64,000 nucleotides of DNA, taken from NCBI GenBank assembly GCA_014843695.1, contig CM026397.1:45698571-45762570 (forward strand), in the 5' to 3' direction. Position numbers and translations under genes: made by a program. The first letter of the stretch is position 1, and every line of letters starts with the position of its first letter. Origin of the DNA: Archivesica marissinica (taxonomy: Eukaryota; Mollusca; Bivalvia; Venerida; Vesicomyidae). This document shows, piece by piece, positions 23,001 to 30,609 of the stretch. The notes under the pieces were generated by a model. The model was not told where the DNA came from. It ran no database searches and saw only the letters and a program-made list of their open reading frames with translations.

Positions 23001-24825
23001 AATACAGTCCAACATGTGATAGATAGGATACACAACAGCAGGTGTAATACAGTACAACGTGTGATAGATAGAATACACAACAGCAGGTGTAATACAGTCC
23101 AACGTGTGATGAATAGAATACACAACAGCAGGTGTAATACAGTATAACATGTGATGGATAGGATACACAACAGCAGGTGTAATACAGTCCCTACAATACA
23201 GTGCTAAGCACACCATGGAGCCACATATAAACACACATAATTAGCTGTCCGATTAGTGCAGTGGTTAGTGCGCTCGCTTCTCACCAACGCAACCCGAGTT
23301 TGATCCTCGGACCGGGAAGAATGTGAGATGGTACTGTGGTCGCCAGATCGGACAGGTGGGTTTTCTCCGGGTACTCCGGTTTCCTCCCACACAAATGACC
23401 ACTTACTGTATGCGCTTTTAATCCGTGCCAACGAGAGTGATTAATATAAGTTGTTAAAACTTGCTTCACAAGTGTTGTAAAATAAATAAAGTTTAAACTT
23501 TGGTACAGTAAAATAAACAGTCTTTCAGATGGGACTTTAAACCGAGGTCTCATGTCGGTGCTTTACACCGTGCATGTAAAAGAATCAGAGGAAAGCAAAG
23601 CACACATATACACAATGCTGCCAGGCCCATATAATACGAAGACAATTGCGATATTTCGGATCTAGTATAGTTTTTACAAATTTGTTATAGCTCGATTGCG
23701 AAACAAGTTCTTACAATTTATATTAATCACTCTCGAGACCTCATTCCTGATGGAATCCATCACCACGAGGGAGAGAGAAGAGGCTAGTGGAATTTAAATG
23801 CCTTGCCTAATTGACTGGTTGAATGCAAAGAAATAACACATTTTGTTTATCACTGCTTTGCATGTGTTATTTTTAATGTATGTATGTTCCTTTAATGTCA
23901 AACCACTCGCGGGGACTTAGACATGTTTTCCTGGGCAGGCTCAGCCGACCTAGGCGATTAACCAGTACTAAGCAATGTGTGTGAGGTGCACTACATAAGT
24001 GGCCTGACCAAGTATCGAACCCGGGACCGTTCGATTCCAAATCCGACGCTCTACCACTGGACCACGGACGCAACATACTTTAATGAGTAATCCAGTAAAA
24101 CAATGTCTTCAATATTACAACATATATTACACACTCTCGTTGGCGCAGATGAAAGTATATGTATGAGGACTTGGTAACCACCACCGTGCCATCTCACATA
24201 CATGCGAGGATCGGACCCAGGTTGCATTTGTGAGAAACGAGCATGCTAACCACTGCGCTAATCAGACAACCCAGCATTAGTAGTGGCGTCCGGTCCAGTG
24301 GTAGAGCGTCAGATTTGGAATCGAACGGTCCCGGGTTCGATACTCGGTCAGGCCACGTATGTAGTGTCATTGAGCAAGGCACCTCACACACATTGCTTAG
24401 TACTGGTTAATCGCTTAGCTCGGTTAAGCCTGCCCAGGAAAACATGTCTAAGTCCCCACGAGGGGTTTGACATTAAAGGAACATACATACATACATACAT
24501 TTAATAGTACATTGACGTATACAGTGTTTCCTAGTATAGAGTTGCAAAGTTGTTGCAAATGTACATTCAATAGAGTGTTACGTTAGTGATTGAATTAAAG
24601 TCTGCCCAGTTAAAAAGCCAATCTAATGTACCTGATCTTCTCTTCTGGTGTATCACCAAGGAGATGTGGCTCCCAGAATCCACCAGAAACATCCGAGGTT
24701 GTATTTGGTGTGAACTTGTCCGCTATTACTATGACCTCTGCATTTGGGTGCAGTTCGAGAACCCGTAACGCAGACGACAATCCGATTACACCAGCACCAA
24801 GTACGCATATCTTACATGTAACCAT
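11015..24825 (-). CDS. DDO: D-aspartate oxidase gene, seven coding exons, 3' end outside window
   Basis: Join (minus strand): 24825-24632, 18743-18626, 17403-17327, 16568-16503, 15194-15140, 11575-11471, 11088-11015. Every exon has GT donor and AG acceptor, and all junction phases agree (2,0,2,2,0,0,2), giving 229 codons plus 2 nt without a stop. The family oxidises D-aspartate and related acidic D-amino acids with FAD, releasing oxaloacetate, ammonia and H2O2, usually in peroxisomes. Visible motifs: the FAD-binding GAGVIG at residues 10-15, DKFTP/TTSD at 36-45, FWEP at 50-53, VSGY at 92-95, FWKDC at 107-111, YDIIINCTG at 176-184, VRGQV at 199-203, and YILPG at 226-230, whose Tyr aligns with an active-site Tyr of D-amino-acid oxidases. 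Known members are about 340-370 residues, so roughly 110-140 C-terminal residues, including the substrate Arg and any peroxisomal tripeptide, are not in the window. D-amino-acid oxidase is the alternative; the DKFTP..TTSD and QW..TF patterns favour DDO. Confidence 0.9.
11471..11575 (-). CDS. DDO: DDO coding exon 6
   Basis: 105 bp, 35 codons, residues 171-205. It carries LADGDYDIIINCTGVGA and VQPVRGQVMR, the most diagnostic block of the DDO/DAAO family. The acceptor is GCTATTTAG and the donor ATGAGG|GTTAGT. A second AG seven bases inside the exon is not needed for the frame. Confidence 0.92.
11755..12051 (-). mobile_element. SINE family 1, full length
   Basis: About 297 bp, read on the minus strand: tRNA-like head with A box (TGTAGTCC.GTGG) and B box (CAGGTTCGACC), the body CTTTCAGATG...CACGTGAAAGAACC, and the tail GCGACGATAAATAAACG. 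It is flanked by a 13-bp target-site duplication TTGTATGTATATT at 11742-11754 and 12052-12064. It lies between the 44/48-bp array and DDO exon 6. Confidence 0.92.
12065..12796. other. Intron 5 of DDO, no gene seen; small inverted repeat
   Basis: CCAAGCAAGTTTAAAAA at about 12070 is inverted at about 12117-12135. At 12225-12290 a GCAAACATTGGTCCAGACAC motif is repeated; in reverse it is a dispersed repeat also seen near 38250 and 44075 (CACAGACGCTTGG.GTCTGG). Confidence 0.5.
12797..14964 (+). repeat. 44/48-bp satellite in DDO intron 5
   Basis: About 48 units of CTACCCTCTATAGACCAACC plus ATCGTTACAATGCCTTC. Most units are 44 bp. Runs with a 4-bp GCTC insertion are 48 bp (for example 14039-14190 and 14579-14964). 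Only the 48-bp runs are a multiple of three, which explains 16-residue repeats in the frames there. Not coding. Confidence 0.95.
15140..15194 (-). CDS. DDO: DDO coding exon 5
   Basis: 55 bp, one base completing Arg152, then residues 153-170 (FQRKGG...LSNLDE). It matches the strand just before the YDI.(V/I)NC(T/S)G motif in the family. The acceptor is TTAATTTGCAG and the donor GATGAG|GTACTT, in phase with exon 6. Confidence 0.85.
15357..15608 (+). mobile_element. SINE family 3
   Basis: tRNA-like head GCTGTCCAATTAGCGCAGTG with B box GGGTTCAATCC, body GGTCGCCAGATCGGACAGGT and tail TTAATATAAGTTGTTAAAAC ending AAATAAAGTTT. Inserted in DDO intron 4, opposite to the gene. Confidence 0.85.
15609..15922. 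other. DDO intron 4, no feature seen
   Basis: Unique AT-rich sequence between two family-3 SINEs. I searched it for the exon between exons 3 and 5, which turned out to be at 16503-16568. Confidence 0.5.
15923..16172 (+). mobile_element. SINE family 3, second copy
   Basis: Same head (CCAATTAGCGCAGTGGTTAG), body and tail (TTGTTAAAACTTGCTTCACA ... AAATAAATAAAGTTT) as at 15357, with small deletions in the head. Confidence 0.85.
16243..16487 (+). mobile_element. SINE family 1, 5'-truncated, next to DDO exon 4 donor
   Basis: Starts at the B box (CGCAGGTTCGATCC) and runs to AAATAAACGTAAAACACACG. An 11-bp target-site duplication TATATAATTTT lies at 16232-16242 and 16488-16498. The right copy ends four bases from the GT of the exon 4 donor at 16501-16502. 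Confidence 0.9.
16503..16568 (-). CDS. DDO: DDO coding exon 4
   Basis: 66 bp, completing Cys130, then residues 131-151 and two bases of Arg152. It encodes GYFYTT and LYLQWLMK, equivalent to the Y.(F/Y)TT and YLPWL...R segments of the family. The Pro of YLPWL is Gln here. The acceptor is TATTTCCCAG and the donor AAAAG|GTACAA. The phase match on both sides is what identifies this very short exon. Confidence 0.82.
16640..17105 (-). mobile_element. SINE family 6 with a fourfold internal expansion
   Basis: Read on the minus strand: a tRNA-like head, GGTTCGTTCCGATATGGCCG, CCGCCAGCTAG and the tail CCTTTAAATAGGGGTGACAC. The unexpanded relative is at 61146-61395 on the plus strand. The tail part is repeated (next entry). 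Located in DDO intron 3 just below exon 3. Confidence 0.8.
16696..16935 (-). repeat. 60-bp unit x4 inside a SINE
   Basis: Four 60-bp copies built on AAAGTGTTTGTTTATTATAG and CCAGCCATTTCTGACTTATG, differing by one or two bases each. The minus-strand 98-codon frame across it is an artefact of the 60-bp period. Confidence 0.93.
17327..17403 (-). CDS. DDO: DDO coding exon 3
   Basis: 77 bp, residues 105-129 plus two bases of Cys130. PPFWKDCV and FRLLTKKEIK match the FW.D...FR.(L/M)T..E segment of the family. The acceptor is TTTATAG. Two donors are possible, GATG|GTATGT at 17334 and GTG|GTAAGT at 17327. The second fits the phase of exon 4 and is the stronger site. Confidence 0.85.
17420..18242. 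other. DDO intron 2, no feature seen
   Basis: AT-rich unique sequence. Short frames of 60-77 codons on both strands have no recognisable family or splice context. The plus frame from 17867 (KMPSFTASKQWKMEFS) is the least repetitive but unsupported. Confidence 0.4.
18243..18420 (+). repeat. ~45-bp tandem repeat x4 in DDO intron 2
   Basis: Units of 41-45 bp with CCTCGAGTCGCTGGTATAGC and CATTCGAGGATAACATCCC. Divergent copies, so older than the neighbouring 45-bp array, to which it shows no sequence similarity. Confidence 0.85.
18437..18610 (+). mobile_element. SINE family 1 with internal deletion, next to DDO exon 2 donor
   Basis: The head GACGGGTCAGTAGTCCAGTG joins directly to TCTCTGTCTGTATCATT of the body, so the B-box-to-body part is missing. 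The tail AAATAAACGTAAAACACACA ends about 15 bp from the exon 2 donor. No clear target-site duplication. Confidence 0.85.
18626..18743 (-). CDS. DDO: DDO coding exon 2
   Basis: 118 bp, completing Arg65 and encoding residues 66-104. It contains QW..KTFEHM and the conserved VSGY. The acceptor is ATCTATGTAG|AC and the donor GACGAG|GTACAT. The acceptor is the last bases of the 45-bp array on its upstream side, and a SINE tail lies about 15 bp past the donor. A 1,550-codon open frame that runs through the array and into this exon is accidental: the exon begins at the splice site. Confidence 0.9.
18746..23190 (-). repeat. 45-bp satellite, ~98 units, abutting the DDO exon 2 acceptor
   Basis: Plus-strand unit ACATGTGATGGATAGAATAC then ACAACAGCAGGTGTAATACA then GTCCA. 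On the transcribed strand it is T/C-rich and contains no AG. The unit is 15 codons long and lacks stops in several frames, giving open frames up to 1,550 codons of a 15-residue Leu/Cys/Ile/Thr cycle. These are not proteins. Small indels (for example 19021, 19276, 19335, 21314, 22677 and 22859) shift frames. Confidence 0.97.
23243..23498 (+). mobile_element. SINE family 3, near full length
   Basis: GCTGTCCGATTAGTGCAGTG head, GTTTGATCCTCGG as the B box, GCCAGATCGGACAGGTGGG body and TTGTTAAAACTTGCTTCACA tail. Located in DDO intron 1, opposite to the gene. Confidence 0.88.
23515..23590 (+). mobile_element. SINE family 1 body fragment
   Basis: AACAGTCTTTCAGATGGGAC through CACCGTGCATGTAAAAGAAT then CAGAGGA. 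This single-copy piece shows CAGATGGGA and CAGAGGA 60 bp apart, the likely origin of the 62-bp satellite unit. Confidence 0.85.
23690..23815 (-). mobile_element. SINE family 5 fragment
   Basis: Tail TAGCTCGATTGCGAAACAAG and body CGAGACCTCATTCCTGATGG, GCCTTGCCTAA, read on the minus strand; the head is missing. Confidence 0.75.
23873..24078 (-). mobile_element. SINE family 2
   Basis: Minus strand: TCCGTGGTCCAGTGGTAGAG head, B box GGTTCGATACT, then TGTGAGGTGC- and CCTGCCCAGGAAAACATG-type body and TTGACATTAAAGGAACATAC tail. It forms an inverted pair with 24284-24500. Confidence 0.85.
24113..24276 (-). mobile_element. SINE family 3 fragment
   Basis: Minus-strand copy with GGTTGTCTGATTAGCGCAGT head and CTTTCATCTGCGCCAACGAG tail part, between two oppositely oriented family-2 SINEs. 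Confidence 0.75.
24284..24500 (+). mobile_element. SINE family 2, with ACAT-repeat tail
   Basis: GTCCGGTCCAGTGGTAGAGC head, B box GGGTTCGATACTCGG, TTAGTACTGGTTAATCGC body and an (ACAT)n tail at 24480-24500. Lies 130 bp below DDO exon 1. Confidence 0.88.
24632..24825 (-). CDS. DDO: DDO coding exon 1 (start, FAD-binding fold)
   Basis: 194 bp, residues 1-64 plus two bases of Arg65. The Met start sits in ACCATGG, a good Kozak context, and is followed within ten residues by the dinucleotide-binding GAGVIG. The exon ends ATCAG|GTAC after EEKI. Ten bases upstream of the start there is TTTTTAATATAG, a plausible acceptor (AG at 24836-24837), so an untranslated first exon farther upstream is likely. 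Confidence 0.92.
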
Positions 24826-24904
24826 GGTGACTTAACTATATTAAAAATAAAATTATGTGACGATAATTATATATACATACGGACACACGTTTTGCACGGT
24901 ATTT

Positions 24905-25175
24905 TTTTTATATGTATAGGATATAAGCCGAAAACGATCCAATATGTAAAAATATTGGACTATGTGAGGCGCGTAACGCCAGGGACAGTACCAATATTTT
25001 ACATATTGGATCCGTTTGAGGCTTATATCTTAAAACACACACACTTATACAACAAGATCCGACTAATTAAAATTGCTAATTTCATACATTTACTCGTATA
25101 ATTTAATATAATACTCGCCTTTTGACAGCAGTCCAATACTAATGGTTTGCCAGTGCAACAGTATGACGTCACGAT
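24905..25175. repeat. Hairpin-bearing dispersed repeat (family X)
   Basis: GGATATAAGCCGAAAACGAT and CCAATATGTAAAA at 24918-24957 are inverted at 24990-25029. The flank has AGTCCAATACTAATGG and TGACGTCA. Related pieces are at 36865-37050, 59480-59655 and 63058-63100. The class is unknown. Confidence 0.6.
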
Positions 25176-25354
25176 AAGTGTTTTAACAGCAATTAAAGTC
25201 AATAACAAGCAGTAGCACATTAAATATTATGTAATCTAAATTGATTGATCTAAAGTGTCTACCTGTATTGAAAAGTGTTTATATGCCTGTATTGAAGTGG
25301 CTACCTGTGTTGTCTACCTGCATTAAAAAAAGTGTCAACATGTATTGAAAATCT

Positions 25355-26155
25355 TGGAAGCCGTGATAGCACAGTGGTTGTTCGCTTCAGGCACGAAAGG
25401 CCCGGAGTTCGAGCCCCGCTGGAGCCGTTACGATTGTGCTCTTAGGCAAGTATACTCTGGGTGTCCATTTGAGCGACGGGCAGTTTACCTAACAACACCG
25501 TTCCTGGGCAGGTTCCAGTGGATAACCATTACTTGGTGCACCAACCTCCGTAGGAAACTGTCAATTTTTTCATATAACGAGATACGGCCTGAGCGGGGCT
25601 TGAACCCGTGACCATCAGTTATGTTATGTTATATTTCGGGTTTTACGCCTGCAACAGCACCATTTTTGGGCTATATCGCCGGCGGGCAGTTTTACCTAAC
25701 AACACCTTTCCTGGGTAGGCTCCAGCAGTTAACCAGTACTTGGATCCACCAACCTCCGTAAGAAACTGCCAACTTTTTCATATAAATGAGACACGGTCTG
25801 AGCGGGGTTCGAACCACCCATGACCATCAGTGATGATAGGTTACAGTGGTATACAAGTCAGCGACCATAACCACTCGACCACGGAGTCGGATGATGTCAC
25901 CATTTATTTTATGTTATATTTCGGGTTTTACGCCTGCATCAGCACCATTTTGGGCTATATCGCCGGTGGGCAGTTTTACTTAACAACACCTTTCCTGGGC
26001 AGGCTCCAGCGGTTAACCAGTACTTGGGTGCACCAACCTCCATAAGAAACTGCCAACTTTTTCATATAAATGAGACACGGTCTGAGCGGGGGTCCAACCC
26101 GTGACCATCAGTGGTGATAGGTTACAGTGGTATACAAGTCAGCGACCGTAAAATA
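25355..26155. repeat. Cluster of SINE families 5 and 4 with 285-bp duplication
   Basis: 25355-25445 is a family-5 head (plus; GGAGTTCGAGCCCCGCTGG). It is fused to family-4 SINEs on the minus strand at 25475-25620, 25685-25895 and 25970-26155 (tail GTTAGGTAAACTGCCCG..., head GGTTCGAACC/GGACC). TATTTCGGGTTTTACGCCTG at 25631 and 25916 marks a 285-bp tandem duplication. Confidence 0.75.
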
Positions 26156-26517
26156 TACAAAGCAAACACAAAATAAATGAAAAATTAAATAAATAAAACA
26201 CAAAAATATATCCCTTTGCTGTATAAAATGTTGACTGCTAGAGAGCTGAAAGATCAGTACATAATTATAAATCAGAAAACGCAGGAAATCGCTTCTATAT
26301 CCTAACAATTTTAATGGGGAACATGCCCCCGGACCCCCTAGATTGCCTCTGGCTACGGTACTGCAGTTACCATGGATACCATCTCAACACAGAAACTTTA
26401 GTTGTCCATTTTCCATGCATGCCCATTATTATGGGTCATTATTTAGCACATCAAAGATACTTTTAAAATTGATAGTATAAATTAACCATTCAATCTAAAA
26501 CAATAGTTTCTAATTCA
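26156..26517. other. No gene seen
   Basis: AT-rich unique sequence leading into the 40-bp array. I see no motif I can support. Confidence 0.4.
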
Positions 26518-27680
26518 AAATGTTGCAACCGGGCCAAGTAATAAACAGAATATTGATGAATGTTGCAGCCGGGCCAAGTAATAAACAGAATCTTGATGAA
26601 TGTTGCAGCCGGGCCAAGTAATAAACAGAATCTTGATGAATGTTGCAGCCGGGCCAAGTAATAAACAGAATCTTGATGAATGTTGCAGCCGGGCCAAGTA
26701 ATAAACAGAATATTGATGAATGTTGCAGCCGGGCCAAGTAATAAACAGAATATTGATGAATGTTGCAGCCGGGCCAAGTAATAAACAGAATCTTGATGAA
26801 TGTTGCAGCCGGGCCAAGTAATAAACAGAATCTTGATGAATGTTGCAACCGGGCCAAGTAATAAACAGAATATTGATGAATGTTGCAGCCGGGCCAAGTA
26901 ATAAACAGAATCTTGATGAATGTTGCAGCCGGGCCAAGTAATAAACAGAATCTTGATGAATGTTGCAGCCGGGCCAAGTAATAAACAGAATCTTGATGAA
27001 TGTTGCAACCGGGCCAAGTAATAAACAGAATCTTGATGAATGTTGCAGCCGGGCCAAGTAATAAACAGAATCTTGATGAATATTGCAGCCGGGCCAAGTA
27101 ATGAACAGAATCTTGATGAATGTTGCAGCCGGGCCAAGTAATAAACAGAATCTTGATGAATGTTGCAGCCGGGCCAAGTAATAAACAGAATCTTGATGAA
27201 TGTTGCAACCGGGCCAAGTAATAAACAGAATCTTGATGAATGTTGCAGCCGGGCCAAGTAATAAACAGAATCTTGATGAATGTTGCAGCCGGGCCAAGTA
27301 ATAAACAGAATCTTGATGAATGTTGCAGCCGGGCCAAGTAATAAACAGAATCTTGATGAATGTTGCAACCGGGCCAAGTAATAAACAGAATCTTGATGAA
27401 TGTTGCAGCCGGGCCAAGTAATAAACAGAATATTGATGAATGTTGCAGCCGGGCCAAGTAATAAACAGAATCTTGATGAATGTTGCAGCCGGGCCAAGTA
27501 ATAAACAGAATCTTGATGAATGTTGCAGCCGGGCCAAGTAATAAACAGAATCTTGATGAATGTTGCAGCCGGGCCAAGTAATAAACAGAATCTTGATGAA
27601 TGTTGCAGCCGGGCCAAGTAATAAACAGAATCTTGATGAATGTTGCAGCCGGGCCAAGTAATAAACAGAATCTTGATGAC
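26518..27680 (+). repeat. 40-bp satellite, 29 units, nearly invariant
   Basis: Unit TGTTGCAGCCGGGCCAAGTA then ATAAACAGAATCTTGATGAA. The only recurrent variants are GCAACC and AATATTG. The minus strand has no stop, and 40 is not a multiple of three, so all three minus frames read the same 40-residue cycle (375-399 codons). Not coding. Confidence 0.97.
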
Positions 27681-28009
27681 ATTCGGTTAGCATGTTATTT
27701 CTACGTACACTCATTATATCTAGTCATGTTTTAAAGTGGGTGGGGGTAAACTATGGTTAACATCCGAATACTGCATATAAATACGTGCATACATGCAACC
27801 AAATGATTAAATATTTTGATTTTAAGTTTTTGTAACAACGGAAATCTTACCACATCCGTGAACATAACTTGCTATGTCCAACTTGCACATGAATTCATCC
27901 TGTACTTACCCCTGTATACACGGTTATCTACACGTTTATGGGTGGGTGGGTTTTATAATTACTACGACGTGCTAGATATTAACCCAGTCCAAATGAATGT
28001 CGTGCTGAA

Positions 28010-28265
28010 GAATAGCGCAATGGTAGCGTGTTCGCCCCAAGTGTTAGAGGTCTACAGTTGAGCTATAGCCGTTACGATTGTGCTCATATATAGACAGGGT
28101 ACTTAAGTTCCACATTGCCTTTCTTTATATGGGTAGGTTACATCGGGATTGAATGACCGGCCCTCATCTCTCTCCCTCATGGCGATGAATTCCATCAGGA
28201 ATGAGGTCTCGAGAGTGATTAATATAAGTTGTAAGAACTTGTTTCACAATCGAGCTAAATTAAAT
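28010..28265 (+). mobile_element. SINE family 5, degraded head
   Basis: AGCGCAATGGTAGCGTGTTC head, GAGCTATAGCCGTTACGATT, GGCGATGAATTCCATCAGGA, then AGTGATTAATATAAGTTGTA and TTTCACAATCGAGC tail. Confidence 0.8.
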
Positions 28266-28268
28266 GTG

Positions 28269-28294
28269 TATACTACTACTACTACTACTACTAC

Positions 28295-28327
<33 letters not shown>

Positions 28328-28355
28328 CAATAATAATAGCCTAACGACAATAATG
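28269..28355 (+). repeat. (ACT)n(AAT)n microsatellite
   Basis: Pure ACT repeats, then AAT repeats, then interrupted AAT/GAC, directly at the 3' end of the family-5 SINE, so possibly a tail-derived microsatellite. Confidence 0.93.
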
Positions 28356-28460
28356 ATAATAATAATAACAACCCATTTTGTCTTTTCTTTGCTTTGTCAT
28401 GATTAATTGTATGTAAATGTCCAAAAGCAAATAAAATATGACTAAAACTATATATATATA

Positions 28461-29326
28461 CTCAATTCCAAAATAAAGTGTGCACTTTTGAATTTAGAAT
28501 ATTTCACTATTTAGAAGACGTATCGGTTAGAAATTTCGCATAGTATACCTCAAGTATATTTGTCATCGATCAATTGCATAATCTGCCGCGTGGTATGCAC
28601 ACAATGTCAGTCCAGTCTGTGAGACTTGATTGCGCATGATTTGCACGTGCAGCCCGAGGAAAATATACATGTCACCGGAAACTTGTATTTGTGTAATCCT
28701 TATGTCTTACATAACGGTTAAATCACATTTGAGTTCACATTGGTACACAACGAACATGCCTAGATTGAGCGAAAATCAACATATCCAAGCATTAACAATG
28801 CTTGCCCGTGGTGACAACGTCACTGACATGAGTAGGGCGTTATGGTGCCACAGAAACACTATTATTCGCTTGCGCCAACGGTTCCAACAAACAGGTGGTG
28901 TAGCAGATCGCCGAAGAACCGGTAGACCAAGAGTAACGAATCGGCAAACGGACCGGTTTATTACGTTGACGAACCTGCGACGTCGTTTCCAAACAGCGTC
29001 TAGTACCGCGAGACAGTATGCATCAACAGCAGAGGTGCGCACACAAGATACTGATCGAAAAAACCCACCAGAACTGCGATTAAAACAACTTTAAATGCAT
29101 TATTGAATGTGACCTGATGCTTTGAGTACTTTTGCAACTTTGATTTTAGCACCGTCTCCTTTCTCGCATAAAAAAGTTACTTAAACTGACCGTGACTTAA
29201 AATCTAATATGTCTGCCATATTCTACAGGGTCTGATCTAAAGTTTGGTACCAAATTTATAGGTTTCGGTTAAATAGGCGATGAGAAATCACAGAAAACAA
29301 AGTGCACACTTTATTTTGGAATTGAG
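28461..29326 (+). mobile_element. Deleted Tc1/mariner-like transposon
   Basis: 28-bp perfect terminal inverted repeats (CTCAATTCCAAAATAAAGTG plus TGCACTTT) at 28461-28488 and 29299-29326, with TA on both outer sides as in Tc1/mariner. At 866 bp it is about half to two-thirds of a full element and keeps only the transposase N-terminus. Confidence 0.92.
28756..29094 (+). pseudogene. Tc1-like transposase, N-terminal DNA-binding part only
   Basis: 112 codons from MPRLSENQ. Helix-turn-helix region (ALTMLARGDNVTDMSRALWC, NTIIRLRQRF), then a GRPRV hook and RFITLTNLRRRF, a Tc1-like paired DNA-binding arrangement. The frame ends in unrelated residues, and the DDE/D catalytic domain is absent, so it cannot cut DNA. 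It could at most bind related TIRs. Confidence 0.85.
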
Positions 29327-29340
29327 TATATAAACTAACA

Positions 29341-29860
29341 ATTAAGTCAATTCACCATTCTGCTGCTGTGAGCCGACCCAGGAAACCGGCACAGGAGGAC
29401 TTGTCACCCTGTTGTCGGGGAGATGATGCCAGGCGCAGGGAACGTCACCCTGTCGTTTGGTATCGCTCCATAACTGGGTCAACGATGAAGAAGCGCCTTC
29501 ACAGCGACTGGATGACCTCATTTCTTCATCCAGTCAGCGACCAGACTTCAGCCGCCTTGACTTGGACTACCGGAGCCACGGTCTGCGCTAGAGCCTAATC
29601 ATCTTGGACTACCCTACTAGAAACATAATCATCTTGGATTAACTACCAGTACCACACTCATCTTGGATTTAAACAACTTGGACATAATCATCGAGTAACG
29701 TAATCATCTTGGACCATAATCTTCACAAACTTCAATCTACACCATTCTACAAGACACCGACGACACAACACTTCACCACATCGAATAATCGACGGTGCGA
29801 AAGCACGTTAGCTCGCCCATATGGTTTACCGGTGGCGAGGGTAAATAAACGGAATCATCA
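29341..29860. repeat. Unclassified segment ending in a SINE-7-like tail
   Basis: GC-richer sequence with degenerate repeats of TAATCATCTTGGA (29595-29715). It ends TACCGGTGGCGAGGGTAAAT at 29830-29850, the reverse of the tail seen at 46070. Probably a retroelement 3' part; the family is not identified. Confidence 0.45.
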
Positions 29861-30019
29861 TCAATTCACCATTAGGCCCTCAACACATTAAAACATCAAA
29901 TGGCACAATGAAACATGTAAACAATGACCAGTAATACTATGTGCGTGTGTGCGTGTGTGTGTGTTATGTTTATTTATAGTAGGCCTAGGGTTTAAGTTGC
30001 ATACGCACTACTTCAGGTA

Positions 30020-30150
30020 CGGGCCGTTGTCTAATGTTGTTAAAACTTGTGGCCCAAACCATTTGTATTTTCATGCTATGTATTGTATCTTTATGTGTAT
30101 GACATATGTACTATTGATTTGCAATAAAATATGGTTAAATAAAAAACACT
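30020..30150 (+). mobile_element. Possible LINE 3' end fragment
   Basis: GTTAAAACTTGTGGCCCAAA ... TTTGCAATAAAATATGGTTAAATAAA. Similar pieces (ACTTGTGGCCCAACACATTTG) occur at 43480-43600 and 55920-56000, and partly at 42780, 48300 and 54661. A shared 3' end with variable 5' extent fits 5'-truncated LINE copies. Confidence 0.5.
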
Positions 30151-30221
30151 AGGCTACTTCAGGTTGCATTACTTGAGATCTTTCGCGCCATAATTTTCCA
30201 TTAAAAAAAACATTTCATATA

Positions 30222-30535
30222 ATAAGGGAAGTAAATCTTGCAAGTGTTGAATCCGAAAACATCGAGGAGTGATTTGCTCCTTAACGATATATCCCGCCTC
30301 CTAGTTTGAGTGCTACTACCACATGTTTCGACTTGTTGATGAACGAGTCATGTCAACAGCGCCCTCATACGACAACATACGTAGAAACCCAGGGAGATCA
30401 TCCAGCCCTGGTTGTGTATGGTGTGGTAGTAGCACTCAAACTCGGAGACGGTAAGGGAGCAAAGCATAGGGTAAGGGAAATCACTCAACAATATTTTCGG
30501 ATTCAACATTTGCAAGATTTACTTCCCTTACACTG
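30222..30535. mobile_element. Fold-back (palindromic MITE-like) element
   Basis: AGGGAAGTAAATCTTGCAAG and TGTTGAATCCGAAAA at 30222-30260 are inverted at 30495-30533. TTTGAGTGCTACTACCACA at 30305-30323 is inverted at 30421-30439. Arms of about 100 bp surround a 95-bp loop. No target-site duplication is certain. Confidence 0.8.
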
Positions 30536-30609
30536 ACACACAAATATGAAAAATGGAGGGAAATATTATGGTGTGAAAAAGTGTGGCGCCAAAACCTCAT
30601 GAAATGCAA

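Noticed and set aside
18518..23234. Open frames of 1,266-1,550 codons on the minus strand and 60-298 codons on the plus strand
   Set aside because: They are the 45-bp unit read as a 15-residue cycle. Indels switch frames without consequence, both strands are open, and the only real coding part is DDO exon 2 at 18626-18743.
24284..24360. True tRNA genes (A and B boxes at 24290, 31285, 42805, 52944 and other sites)
   Set aside because: Each is the head of a longer dispersed element with a shared body and tail, and the stems do not pair as in a functional tRNA. They are SINE heads.
24586..24835. Plus-strand frames of 60-69 codons at 24586 and 24626
   Set aside because: Antisense shadows of DDO exon 1.
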